A DNA stretch of 64,000 nucleotides from CALKZN01 sp964633815 (GCA_964633815.1 CAZWHW010000002.1:62001-126000), one strand, 5' to 3'; positions 9,562-18,050 are shown, counted from the stretch's first letter. The notes: generated by a model from the letters alone, not told the origin. Translations and numbers: made by a program.

Positions 9562-9590
9562 ATTGTAATGCTTTCTGTATATTGCGTAAA
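9562..9590 (-). promoter_or_regulatory. Probable sigma-70 promoter of ilvC
   Basis: Read on the minus strand: TTTACG, 17 bases, TACAAT. The -10 box matches five of six consensus positions and the spacing is ideal. Transcription would start near 9555, about 40 bases before the ilvC ATG. The weak -35 fits an activator-dependent promoter. Confidence 0.55.
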
Positions 9591-9608
9591 ATGATATATT
9601 TGAAACGT

Positions 9609-9631
9609 AGTATTTCACTATATGAAATACT
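9609..9631. promoter_or_regulatory. Candidate IlvY operator between ilvC and ilvY
   Basis: A perfect inverted repeat with 9-base arms, AGTATTTCA and TGAAATACT, around a five-base centre CTATA. It contains the T-N11-A core of LysR-family sites (T at 9614, A at 9626). Its centre (9620) falls about 65 bases upstream of the inferred ilvC transcription start, where LysR-type activators normally bind. Its place in an ilvC/ilvY divergent gap makes IlvY the obvious candidate, but that is inference. Confidence 0.6.
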
Positions 9632-9677
9632 CTTTATTCTTATTTTATTTCATCTTTATCTTCATATAGCTAAACTC

Positions 9678-10574
9678 ATGTTTGACCGTAAATTGCTTCA
9701 ACAGTTTTTAACGCTTAGTGACAGCCTGCACTTTGGTAAAGCTAGTCAGACCTCTCATGTGAGTCCATCGACCTTATCAAGGTCGATTAAACAGTTGGAG
9801 GATCAGTTGGGTTGTGAGTTGTTTTTTCGTGATAATCGTTCGGTAGAACTCACTAGTGAGGGTTTGAAGTTCCAGCAGTTCGCTCGTGATAATTTGCAAC
9901 AGTGGCAGCAATTGCAAGAGTCTCTTTCCCAAGGTGAACAACAGCTGCAAGGCACGATTAGTTTGTATTGTTCTGTGACTGCAAGCTATAGTTTTTTGCA
10001 TGAAGTGTTAATGAAATTCCGTTTGGATTATCCAAAAATTGAAATTATTCTTCACACGGGTGATACGGATAATGCGATTACGCGTGTATTAAATGATCAA
10101 GAAGATGTTGCCATTGCAGCCAAGCCTACTATCATGCCGCCGAGTTTAGCTTTTGAGTTGTTGGGGCAAACGTCATTATTAATGATTGCGCCTTGTTCGA
10201 CTGAGTTTAAGCGGCAGTTTGATTTTAGTCAGATAGCAGATTGGAGCTCAGAGACATGGCAAAGTGTACCGATGATTTTGCCCGAGCGAGGAATTTTTCG
10301 TGAACATTTTGATGCCTGGTTAAACCAAACAAATATGACGCCCAATATTTATGCACAAGTAGGTGGTAATGAGGCGATTGTGAGCATGGTAAGCTTGGGC
10401 TTTGGTATTGGTATCGTACCTAGTATTGTTGTCGAAAACAGCCCCTTAGCAGATCAGGTAGAAATAATTGCAAAGCAGCCTAATTTTGCGCCTGTAGAGA
10501 TTGGTTTTTGTGTGCGTAAAAAACGTTTACAAAGTCCGTTAGTAAAAGCGCTCTGGCAGTCTATTGCCGAATAA
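9678..10574 (+). CDS. ilvY: LysR-family regulator IlvY (activator of ilvC)
   Basis: LysR-type regulator that in E. coli activates ilvC in response to acetohydroxy acid substrates and represses itself. The N-terminal HTH is HFGKASQTSHVSPSTLSRSI (about residues 16-35). The effector domain carries CSVTASYSFLHEVL, HTGDTDNAI and VGGNEAIVSMVSLGFGIGIV, all close to E. coli IlvY. The frame is open further upstream to 9582, but that would add a hydrophobic 32-residue leader and overlap the operator palindrome. ATG 9678 gives 298 residues, matching the family. Divergent from ilvC, as expected. Confidence 0.9.
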   Translation: MFDRKLLQQFLTLSDSLHFGKASQTSHVSPSTLSRSIKQLEDQLGCELFFRDNRSVELTSEGLKFQQFARDNLQQWQQLQESLSQGEQQLQGTISLYCSVTASYSFLHEVLMKFRLDYPKIEIILHTGDTDNAITRVLNDQEDVAIAAKPTIMPPSLAFELLGQTSLLMIAPCSTEFKRQFDFSQIADWSSETWQSVPMILPERGIFREHFDAWLNQTNMTPNIYAQVGGNEAIVSMVSLGFGIGIVPSIVVENSPLADQVEIIAKQPNFAPVEIGFCVRKKRLQSPLVKALWQSIAE

Positions 10575-10603
10575 TATTTGATAGTCTAGTAAAGCAAGCA
10601 AAA

Positions 10604-11500
10604 TTAGAAAAATATTAAATAGACTATGCCAAAGTATAAGAAATATTTTGTGGTGTAATAGATTTTACGATTCCAGCGTTTAAAGGAGCGACCAATGCTG
10701 CGTAATTTATATAAATGTTTGAATATGTGATTTAGGAAACCAACTTTCTCACCAGCGATATTTTTCGATGAACTTGCTTTGACCACCGTATTACACATTT
10801 GTTTGTTGATCCAGTTAGCCCAACGATAGCGAAGCGGACGATTGATGTCACAAAATAAAATAACACGTTGTTCGTCGGTATTGTTAATTGCTCTGTGAAT
10901 GAATGTTTCATCAAACATAACACTCTCACCGTCTTTCCAGTGATATTTTTCACCATCAACAAGGATGAAGCAATCTTCAGAGTTGGGTGTCATTAAACCA
11001 AGATGATAGCGTAAAGAACCAGAAAAAGGATCGCGATGCGGAACAAGTTTTGCCCCAGGTGGTAAAGAAGCAAACATTGCTGCATTAATATCTGGCATGC
11101 TTTTAATGAGCTCGATAGTTTTAGGGCAGTGTTCTAATGCTGAAGGTAAGAAATCGTCATACCATTTAAGATAAAAACGGCCCCAGCCGGTGCGAAAAAA
11201 CGAATTAAACGCGAGGTCATCTACAGCATCTGATTTAGTAATTTTTTCAGCAGCATGTAGTGCTTTAGCTTCATCACGAATGGTTTCCCAATGTTCGTCA
11301 AAAATCCGAGCGCTTTCGAACTGGCTTTTATCAATATAAGGCGTATTCGCTACTTTAGAAAACAAGTAAGTGAAAACGTTATAGGGTGCAGTCAGGTTGG
11401 TGTGACTAGTTAACTGGCGTCCAAAAGAATGGCGAACTTTGCCACGATAGTGCATGTAAACACTAGAAGCTACGAAGATAAAAAGTATGAAAACGCCCAT
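10604..11500 (-). CDS. lpxO: LpxO-like aspartyl/asparaginyl beta-hydroxylase
   Basis: Probable Fe(II)/2-oxoglutarate dioxygenase that 2-hydroxylates a secondary acyl chain of lipid A. 298 residues, against about 302 in Salmonella LpxO. An N-terminal hydrophobic anchor (1-16), iron ligands H155 and D157 in PHRDPFSG and H202 in ETFIH, and a 2-oxoglutarate arginine candidate R212 are visible. A second hydrophobic stretch ends the protein (about 282-298), giving the membrane-tethered form typical of LpxO. It is convergent with ilvY and divergent from argG. Assignment to the family is strong; lipid A as substrate is inferred from overall similarity. Confidence 0.8.
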   Translation of the reverse strand: MGVFILFIFVASSVYMHYRGKVRHSFGRQLTSHTNLTAPYNVFTYLFSKVANTPYIDKSQFESARIFDEHWETIRDEAKALHAAEKITKSDAVDDLAFNSFFRTGWGRFYLKWYDDFLPSALEHCPKTIELIKSMPDINAAMFASLPPGAKLVPHRDPFSGSLRYHLGLMTPNSEDCFILVDGEKYHWKDGESVMFDETFIHRAINNTDEQRVILFCDINRPLRYRWANWINKQMCNTVVKASSSKNIAGEKVGFLNHIFKHLYKLRSIGRSFKRWNRKIYYTTKYFLYFGIVYLIFF

Positions 11501-11612
11501 TTAAATACTGTGAATGTAAAAGCTAAAAATTATGATTTAACAGATTTTAACAAAATTAGTCTTATTCAAGTCGTTTTAATTACGTATTTTTATAGTAAAA
11601 AATGGCTAAGAC

Positions 11613-11640
11613 TTGACCTATACTGAAGAACGAATACACT
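11613..11640 (+). promoter_or_regulatory. Possible sigma-70 promoter of argG
   Basis: TTGACC, 16 bases, TACACT, ending 43 bases before the argG ATG. The -35 matches five of six positions and the -10 four of six. No convincing ArgR box (TGAAT-N4-ATTCA type) was seen over it. Confidence 0.45.
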
Positions 11641-11683
11641 AGCGCCCTTAAACGCTAATCGCATAAACAATTTGGTGTACAGT

Positions 11684-12892
11684 ATGGCAAAGGTCAACAA
11701 AGTAGTTCTCGCCTATTCTGGAGGTTTAGATACTTCTATCATCTTGAAATGGCTACAAAATGAATATCAGTGTGATGTTGTGACGTTCACAGCAGATATT
11801 GGTCAAGGTGAAGAAGTTGAGCCGGCTCGCGCGAAAGCTGAAAAAATGTGCGTGGCTGCGATTTATATTGATGATTTACGTGAAGAATTTGCGGGTGATT
11901 TCGTTTATCCAATGATGCGCGCTAATGCAATTTATGAAGGTGAGTATCGTTTAGGTACATCTATCGCCCGTCCGTTAATTGCTAAACGTTTGATTGAGAT
12001 CGCAAATATTGAAAAAGGCGATGCGATTTCACATGGTGCAACAGGTAAAGGAAATGACCAAGTACGCTTTGAGCTAGGTGCTTATGCATTGCGACCTGAT
12101 ATTAAAATTATTGCGCCATGGCGTGAGTGGGATTTAAACTCGCGTGACCGCTTGCTTGCATATGCTGATAAGCATGGCATTGAAGTTGAGAAAAAAGCTG
12201 ATGGAAAATCACTCTATTCGATGGATGCTAATTTACTACATATTTCCTATGAAGGTGGCATTTTAGAAGATCCATGGGCTGAAGCTGAGGAGTCTATGTG
12301 GAAATGGACAGTATCGCCTGAGGCAGCTCCAGACCAAGCACAATATTTAGAATTGGAGTTTGAAAAAGGCGATATCGTTGCAGTTGATGGAAAGAAAATG
12401 TCTCCAGCAACAGTGATGGAGCATTTGAATAGAATTGGCGGTGAACATGGTGTTGGTCGTGATGATATTGTTGAGAATCGTTATGTAGGAATGAAGTCTC
12501 GAGGTTGTTATGAAACGCCTGCTGGCACGATTATGCTAAGAGCGCATCGTGCAATGGAATCGCTTACATTAGACCGAGAAGCAACACATTTAAAAGATGA
12601 ACTAATGCCGCGTTATGCGAAATTAGTTTATAACGGTTACTGGTGGAGTCCTGAACGTGAAATGTTGCAAGTCATGATTGACCAGTCACAAGAGAAAGTG
12701 AATGGTAAAGTGCGTGTAAAGCTGTATAAAGGCAATGTTAGTATTGTTGGCAGACAATCTGAGCATGATTCTTTATTTGATGAAGCAATAGCGACCTTTG
12801 AAGATGATGGTGGTGTTTATAATCAAGCTGATGCTGAAGGCTTTATAAAGTTAAATGCTTTACGTTTAAGAACACTAGCTAAGCGAAAGTAA
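11684..12892 (+). CDS. argG: Argininosuccinate synthase
   Basis: Joins citrulline and aspartate with ATP hydrolysis to AMP, forming argininosuccinate. From ATG 11684 the product is 402 residues and starts MAKVNKVVLAYSGGLDTS, with the PP-loop SGGLDTS at about 12-18, immediately where the family begins. An in-frame GTG/TTG extension to 11672 adds only four residues and is less likely. Other family blocks include YEGEYRLGTSIARPLIAK, SHGATGKGNDQVRFE and the LHISYEGGILEDP citrulline/aspartate region. It lies near argD-argF but on the opposite strand, with ilvC and ilvY between. Confidence 0.96.
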   Translation: MAKVNKVVLAYSGGLDTSIILKWLQNEYQCDVVTFTADIGQGEEVEPARAKAEKMCVAAIYIDDLREEFAGDFVYPMMRANAIYEGEYRLGTSIARPLIAKRLIEIANIEKGDAISHGATGKGNDQVRFELGAYALRPDIKIIAPWREWDLNSRDRLLAYADKHGIEVEKKADGKSLYSMDANLLHISYEGGILEDPWAEAEESMWKWTVSPEAAPDQAQYLELEFEKGDIVAVDGKKMSPATVMEHLNRIGGEHGVGRDDIVENRYVGMKSRGCYETPAGTIMLRAHRAMESLTLDREATHLKDELMPRYAKLVYNGYWWSPEREMLQVMIDQSQEKVNGKVRVKLYKGNVSIVGRQSEHDSLFDEAIATFEDDGGVYNQADAEGFIKLNALRLRTLAKRK

Positions 12893-12939
12893 TAACTACT
12901 CAATAGAACGTATTGAATAAAAAATCTTCAACAATCCCA

Positions 12940-13641
12940 ATGGCGAAAGATCAGATCAGTGTGATCGTACCTGTGTTGAATGAAAAACATAATTTGCCCA
13001 AGTTGTTAGAACAGCTTGGGCAATTTTCGTTTATGCAAGTAATTATTGTTGATGGTGGTAGTGAAGATGGGAGTTGGCAATGGCTCCAAGACTATAAAAA
13101 AGCATCATCGATAGCAGGACTTAAAATACTGGTTTCAGAAGCGGGTCGTGCTTTGCAGATGAATGCTGGAGCAGAACATGCAACAGCAAAGATACTATTG
13201 TTTTTGCATGCCGATACTGAACTACCTAGCAATGCAATTGAAAAAATTCGTGTAGGTATTGTGGGTCTCAATTGGGGTAGGTTTGATGTTGCTTTTAAAG
13301 AGCCTGATTTACGTATGGCGCTAATTGCTTGGTGTATGAATTGGCGTTCACGAATAACCGGTGTTTCTACGGGTGATCAAGCGATGTTTGTTCAGCGCAA
13401 AGTTTTTCAAAAATTGCAGGGGTTTGCGAATCTACCCTTGATGGAAGATGTTGAATTAAGCAAACGTCTGCTTAAGCAGTCTAGGCCTGCTTGCTTAAAA
13501 GTTAAGGCCTTAACTAGTGCACGTCGCTGGCTTAATCATGGCGTTACAAGAACTGTGGTGTTGATGTGGCGATTGCGATGGGCTTATTTTATAGGCGTGA
13601 GCCCTGAAAAATTAGCCAAAAAATATCAAACTGTGCGTTAA
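12940..13641 (+). CDS. Family 2 glycosyltransferase, TIGR04283-like
   Basis: GT-A glycosyltransferase of about 233 residues. It begins ISVIVPVLNEKHNLPKLLEQL and carries VIIVDGGSEDGSW and the metal-binding LLFLHADTELP (a DxD-like element), then STGDQAMFVQRKVF and MEDVELSKRL, the usual GT2 acceptor-side acidic motif. This matches the transferase 2 type associated with radical SAM/selenodomain clusters, now annotated as arsenosugar-biosynthesis glycosyltransferase. I chose ATG 12940; a TTG at 12913 in frame would add nine residues. It starts 47 bases after argG and is followed after four bases by its usual partner. Confidence 0.78.
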   Translation: MAKDQISVIVPVLNEKHNLPKLLEQLGQFSFMQVIIVDGGSEDGSWQWLQDYKKASSIAGLKILVSEAGRALQMNAGAEHATAKILLFLHADTELPSNAIEKIRVGIVGLNWGRFDVAFKEPDLRMALIAWCMNWRSRITGVSTGDQAMFVQRKVFQKLQGFANLPLMEDVELSKRLLKQSRPACLKVKALTSARRWLNHGVTRTVVLMWRLRWAYFIGVSPEKLAKKYQTVR

Positions 13642-13645
13642 TTTG

Positions 13646-14269
13646 ATGAGCGACTATCCGTTAATTTTATTTGCGAAAGTACCGCAAGCAGGCAAAGTTA
13701 AAACTCGTCTGAGCCCGGAATTAAGCATCAATGAAGCTGCAGATGTTGCAAAAGCATTATTAACAGAAACATTGCAGCTAGCATCAAATCATTGGTCTGG
13801 AAAAGTTGTATTGGCAATTTGGCCCGATACTAAAGATGTATTTATTCAAAGTTTGATCGAACAATTTGAATTAGAAGTTATTGTGCAGTCTGAAGGTGAT
13901 CTTGGAACGAAGATGTTTAATGCGATGGAACAAGTAGGTTATCCTTGTGCGGTGATGGGTTGTGATGTACCACATCTTGGCGAGGCGGAACTTTATAAGG
14001 CGCATGATTTGCTAGTCAAACATCAGAATATTATCGGTCCAACTAAGGATGGTGGATATTATCTGTTAGGTCTGCAAAGTGGTCAGCCTGAATTGTTTAC
14101 CAAGAAGTTATGGGGAGGAGATACAGTACTTGAAGCTAGTCTTGAGATTGCAGAGCAGAAAAATTTTCAATTTCATCAATTAGACATGATGATTGATATT
14201 GATCATTATGCTGATCTAGTCAAGGCGAGCGCTGTACTAAAAAGCCTGCAAAGGTTTTTAAAGAATTAA
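13646..14269 (+). CDS. TIGR04282/DUF2064-like nucleotidyl- or glycosyl-transferase
   Basis: 207 residues starting YPLILFAKVPQAGKVKTRLSP, the typical start of the DUF2064 (transferase 1) family, with a GT-A/nucleotidyltransferase-like fold. It has CAVMGCDVPHLGEAELYKA (a GxDxP element), GPTKDGGYYLLGL and LWGGDTVLEASLE. ATG 13646 is preferred over the TTG one codon earlier. It forms a compact pair with the glycosyltransferase before it, as in many genomes, where both are linked to arsenosugar synthesis. No radical SAM, ArsM or other arsenic gene is nearby, so the substrate is open. Confidence 0.78.
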   Translation: MSDYPLILFAKVPQAGKVKTRLSPELSINEAADVAKALLTETLQLASNHWSGKVVLAIWPDTKDVFIQSLIEQFELEVIVQSEGDLGTKMFNAMEQVGYPCAVMGCDVPHLGEAELYKAHDLLVKHQNIIGPTKDGGYYLLGLQSGQPELFTKKLWGGDTVLEASLEIAEQKNFQFHQLDMMIDIDHYADLVKASAVLKSLQRFLKN

Positions 14270-14306
14270 GTGAGATCTGGAAGTATTGGACAGAGAATCT
14301 AGTACC

Positions 14307-15077
14307 TTATTTCTCACATTTAAGTGGTGCATCAAGATCTTGTTCACCTATTAACCCCCAAGCCTTGACTATGGCGCAATATCCAATTGGATCGTGCTCA
14401 GCAAGTTCAATGCGGTTGGTAGGGTAATTGGCATCAATACCAAAATACGCTTCGGTTAGTGTTGAAAAATATTCTTTATGATTCCTTCGTGCATAATGAT
14501 TGCCAAATTGATGCAAATTTTTCTGGATCGCATTTTGATAAGCTTCATGAATCGGTGGATACGAATGTTTGGTAACAAATTGATGATACGCATGGGTTAA
14601 TTCATGCAGCATTTGCCAGGGATGAATATGTGCAACAGCAAGATACGCTTTGGTGCTGCCAGCAACAACGCCACCATATAAATGCTCTATTTGGTGTTTT
14701 TTGCTGCCTTTTTTTGAGCCATTGAAAAATAAATTGTCTTTAAATGGCGGGGGCATTATTTTTTCAAACCAAATAGGTGTTTGGCGTAAATAGGTCAATT
14801 TTTTAACAGGCACAACCTGAACAATATCGTATAGATCTTGATCAATTTGTTTGAGAATGCGTTGATAAAGGGACTGATCCCTATTTACTGCGTCAGCAAT
14901 CATCACTCGCCAACCATGAATTTCATGTTGCGTATATCCAGTTAAGGAGTTAGTGACTTGGGTATCCTCAGCTAAAGAGCTAGAGACAGTATTTTTAGAT
15001 GAATTAATTGAATAGCTATAGGAAAAAAAAGCTAACAACAGGACTAAGATAGGTGTAATAATTACCAAACGCTTCAT
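14307..15077 (-). CDS. Secreted or membrane-anchored zinc metallopeptidase-like protein
   Basis: 256 residues. An N-terminal hydrophobic segment (about 4-23, VIITPILVLLLAFFSYSY) looks like a signal peptide or anchor. The zincin motif HELTH lies at 158-162, and a downstream acidic segment EYFSTLTEAYFG offers E202 or E209 as third ligand, as in gluzincins of the anthrax lethal factor-like (ATLF) group. The conserved YGGVVAG and AHIHPWQMLHELTHAYH blocks also fit that group. It is alone: convergent with the transferase pair and 43 bases downstream of msrB on the same strand. Peptidase activity is likely from the motif; the substrate is unknown. Confidence 0.72.
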   Translation of the reverse strand: MKRLVIITPILVLLLAFFSYSYSINSSKNTVSSSLAEDTQVTNSLTGYTQHEIHGWRVMIADAVNRDQSLYQRILKQIDQDLYDIVQVVPVKKLTYLRQTPIWFEKIMPPPFKDNLFFNGSKKGSKKHQIEHLYGGVVAGSTKAYLAVAHIHPWQMLHELTHAYHQFVTKHSYPPIHEAYQNAIQKNLHQFGNHYARRNHKEYFSTLTEAYFGIDANYPTNRIELAEHDPIGYCAIVKAWGLIGEQDLDAPLKCEK

Positions 15078-15120
15078 ACTTTACCTCAAGATATAAGGTC
15101 TATAAGTATAAAGCGTTTGT

Positions 15121-15714
15121 TTAGCTTGTTGAATCAGCCTTTTCAGGAATAAATTTAAGTGCTAAGCCATTATTGCAATAGCGTAAACCGGTTGGTTTGG
15201 GGCCATCTTTAAAGACATGACCTTGATGGCCTCCACAACGAGCACAATGGTATTCAGTGCGAGGGTAACCAATTTTCCAGTCAGTTTTAGTGCCCATTCG
15301 GCCGGCAATAACATCATAAAAACTTGGCCAACCAGTGCGGCTGTCAAATTTTGTCTTAGATTCAAATAGAGCTAAACCACAACCACCACAAACAAATTGA
15401 CCAGCTCTTTTTTCATTGTCTAGGGGACTGCTAAAAGGTCTTTCTGTAGCTTCTTTTCTCAGAACTGCATAAGCATTGTCATCCAACACTTCACGCCATG
15501 CAGTATCATTCATTTCGATTGGAACAACCGTTTCTGGATTGCGTTCTAGTGTTGCTAGTTCCTCTTTAGAAATCATTTTTTTTGGTGTTTCGTTATTAGC
15601 AGTTTCCTCTGACTTTGATTTGTTGTCAGCAGATATAAATTTGCTAAAGCCAATAATACCGCCAGCTGATAAAATTGCAGCAGGCACTAATTTTAAAATA
15701 TTTCGTCTTTTCAT
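15121..15714 (-). CDS. msrB: Peptide-methionine (R)-S-oxide reductase MsrB with Tat-like signal
   Basis: Reduces methionine-R-sulfoxide in proteins. From ATG 15714 the product is 197 residues. It starts MKRRNILKLV with a hydrophobic core to about residue 22, a twin-arginine-type signal that suggests periplasmic or anchored location. The MsrB domain (about 68-190) has zinc cysteines C109/C112 (CGGC) and C157/C160 (CARC) and the catalytic cysteine C180 in RYCNNG. The usual RxCxN-S-A is here RYCNNGLAL, a variant found in other exported MsrB proteins. The frame extends nine codons further upstream, but that would spoil the signal peptide. msrA is not nearby. Confidence 0.87.
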   Translation of the reverse strand: MKRRNILKLVPAAILSAGGIIGFSKFISADNKSKSEETANNETPKKMISKEELATLERNPETVVPIEMNDTAWREVLDDNAYAVLRKEATERPFSSPLDNEKRAGQFVCGGCGLALFESKTKFDSRTGWPSFYDVIAGRMGTKTDWKIGYPRTEYHCARCGGHQGHVFKDGPKPTGLRYCNNGLALKFIPEKADSTS

Positions 15715-15755
15715 AATAACTATTGACCTATAACACTGCAAAAATATTACAAAGT

Positions 15756-18050
15756 TTATGCTTTTTCTTTATCAAGCCACATTAATAATGGTGGCAATAA
15801 TAAAAAGTCTGTTATCAATGCTAAAGAAATAGTTAGGAAGACTAATTGGCCTAACTGCGCATTAATTAAGAAAGATGAAGAGGCTAAAACCAAAAAGCCT
15901 AGCACAAGGACTAGTGATGTCATCCAAAGGGCGATCCCCACAGTTGAAAAGGCATAACGAATGGCATCTTCAGGGCTTAGTCCTTTTACGCGCCTTGCGC
16001 GTAGGTATTTACTTAAAAAATGTACTGTGTCGTCAACAACAATCCCCATGCAAATTGCTGCAACGATTGATGAAGCTAGACCTATCTGCCCAACAGCATA
16101 ACCCCAAATTCCAAAAGCGAGACCAATGGGTAGCAGATTTGGTACTAAGCTTACTAAGCCAATTTTTAATGATCTTAATGCAAAAATCAGTATCCCTGAA
16201 ATCAAAGCAAGGGCGATGAGTGTGCCATATAACATAGTATTGATGTTTCTTTCGGCAACATTGGCAAACATCACCGTCGGGCTGGCGCCTATGGAGTGCA
16301 TATAATCAGGGGCGTTGTCTTCTAGCCATTGTTTGCCATCGTTGGCAACTTTCATAATTTCATTGTTAGTCACATTTCCTGTTGTGATAATGATTCTGCT
16401 GGCTGATTTATCAACATCTATTTGATTGTTAAGGTCTAATCCATACGGCAATGATAATTCATAGAGCAATAAATATTGCGCGGCGAGTTCTTTGTTTTCT
16501 GGAATTTTGTACCAATTAGGATCATCACCATGCATATTTTTATTCAAACGTTTAAAGACATCATTGATACTGTTAACATTGAGAACGTTTTCTTGTTCGC
16601 GATGCCATTCGACAAATTTTTCAAGAACTTTTAAATATTCAGGATCGGTGATGCCATTACTTTCTTTAGCTGGCAATGAGTATTGAATATTGTTAATTCC
16701 AGTGAGTTTTTTATATACATTGTCTGTATCGGTTCGAAATTCAATCTTCTCATCGAAATATTTAACGAAGTCATCATTTAATTCATTTTGGCTGGCACCA
16801 TAGAGAATCACAAGTGATAGCGGAATAAACGTTAGTAAAATCAACTGATGTTTGTTAATGACGAAATCAGCGAATTTGGACATCAGCAAGCTGGAGCGAC
16901 TTTCTTTTGGTTTTATGTCCACCGGCAGAGCATAGATCATGGCAGGCAAAAAAGTCATGGACATAAGCCATGCTGCCATCACACCAAATGCTGAGGCGTT
17001 GCCTAGATCATTAAACGGTGGTGTTTCGGAAAAATTAAGCGTGAGAAAACCAATCGCTGTGGTGACGCTGGTCAGAAAAATTGGCCAAGCATTGACAGTC
17101 AAGCTTTCTGTCATTGCACTGACTTTGTCTTGACCATTGCGCATGCCTTGGACAAATGTCATTAATAGATGCATCCCATCGGCGATGGCCAATGTCAGCA
17201 CAATATTCATTACGGAGAACATCGGCGAGGTGAGTTTCATGCCAACATAACCAGAAAACCCATATGCCCAGATAATCGAAAAAATAATTAATAGCATGGT
17301 GCTTAAAACAGGCACGGCCGAACGTAGCATGACAATTAGAATAATTAACACTATGAGATACATAATAGGCAATAAATTTTTCGCATCATTTTCGCCTGCG
17401 TCGCCAAATGCTTGGTTCATCATGACGATGCCTGTCAAATAAATAGTATGATCTGGAAATTTTTTTCTGAATTCGGAACGAATTGTGAATATTTCATCCG
17501 CGATGGTTTTGAATTCGATGGTTTGGTCGGCATCATCGGGCAGGGTGAAAGTCACATTGATGCCAGCGGCTTCACCATTATCAGCGATCAAACGTCTGAG
17601 TAGCAATGCTTCATTTAAAACTATATTTTTTATATGTTCGAGCTGGTTAATTGAAAGCCCTTCAGTTTCTTCATAGAGTTCAGCAACGGTTAGATCATCA
17701 CCCTCGGCTTCAGTGTGTTGATAGTTAGCAATGGAATCAACGCGAGTGCTATGGGTGAGCTGCCAGGCTTGTTCAGTTAGCCACTGAACAGCTGCAAGAC
17801 TATTTGGATTAAACACATCGCCTTTTTTTGGAGAAATAACAATTAACGCACTATCAGATTTGGTGAAGTTGTTCTGTATAAAGTCGAACGCTATTAGTTC
17901 AGGATTATCATCATTAAAGAAAGTGCGATAATCATTGTCTGGATTGCTGAATAGCAGTTTTGCTCCATTGGCCAATAAAACAGTGAGCAGCAATGTGAAA
18001 ATAATGAAGATAAAGCGGAATTTATGAATGACAGCAGCGTAGTTTTTCAT
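15756..18050 (-). CDS. RND-superfamily (MMPL-type) exporter
   Basis: 764-residue membrane protein of the predicted exporter family (COG1033 type). The architecture is two repeats. A first helix (about 10-30) is followed by a ~190-residue extracytoplasmic loop and a bundle of five helices up to about 400. A second helix (about 403-422), a second large loop and five closing helices follow. Family phrases IVMLRSAVPVLSTMLLIIFS, TAIGFLTLNFSETPPFNDLG and, in the second half, MGIVVDDTVHFLSKY are present. It lacks an adaptor or outer-membrane partner nearby. Substrate unknown; lipids or hydrophobic compounds are common for the family. ATG 18050 is preferred to a TTG two codons upstream. Confidence 0.85.
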   Translation of the reverse strand: MKNYAAVIHKFRFIFIIFTLLLTVLLANGAKLLFSNPDNDYRTFFNDDNPELIAFDFIQNNFTKSDSALIVISPKKGDVFNPNSLAAVQWLTEQAWQLTHSTRVDSIANYQHTEAEGDDLTVAELYEETEGLSINQLEHIKNIVLNEALLLRRLIADNGEAAGINVTFTLPDDADQTIEFKTIADEIFTIRSEFRKKFPDHTIYLTGIVMMNQAFGDAGENDAKNLLPIMYLIVLIILIVMLRSAVPVLSTMLLIIFSIIWAYGFSGYVGMKLTSPMFSVMNIVLTLAIADGMHLLMTFVQGMRNGQDKVSAMTESLTVNAWPIFLTSVTTAIGFLTLNFSETPPFNDLGNASAFGVMAAWLMSMTFLPAMIYALPVDIKPKESRSSLLMSKFADFVINKHQLILLTFIPLSLVILYGASQNELNDDFVKYFDEKIEFRTDTDNVYKKLTGINNIQYSLPAKESNGITDPEYLKVLEKFVEWHREQENVLNVNSINDVFKRLNKNMHGDDPNWYKIPENKELAAQYLLLYELSLPYGLDLNNQIDVDKSASRIIITTGNVTNNEIMKVANDGKQWLEDNAPDYMHSIGASPTVMFANVAERNINTMLYGTLIALALISGILIFALRSLKIGLVSLVPNLLPIGLAFGIWGYAVGQIGLASSIVAAICMGIVVDDTVHFLSKYLRARRVKGLSPEDAIRYAFSTVGIALWMTSLVLVLGFLVLASSSFLINAQLGQLVFLTISLALITDFLLLPPLLMWLDKEKA

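Noticed and set aside
9582..9677. A longer IlvY with 32 extra N-terminal residues
   Set aside because: The extension is hydrophobic, unlike any LysR protein, and would overlay the operator. ATG 9678 gives the family length.
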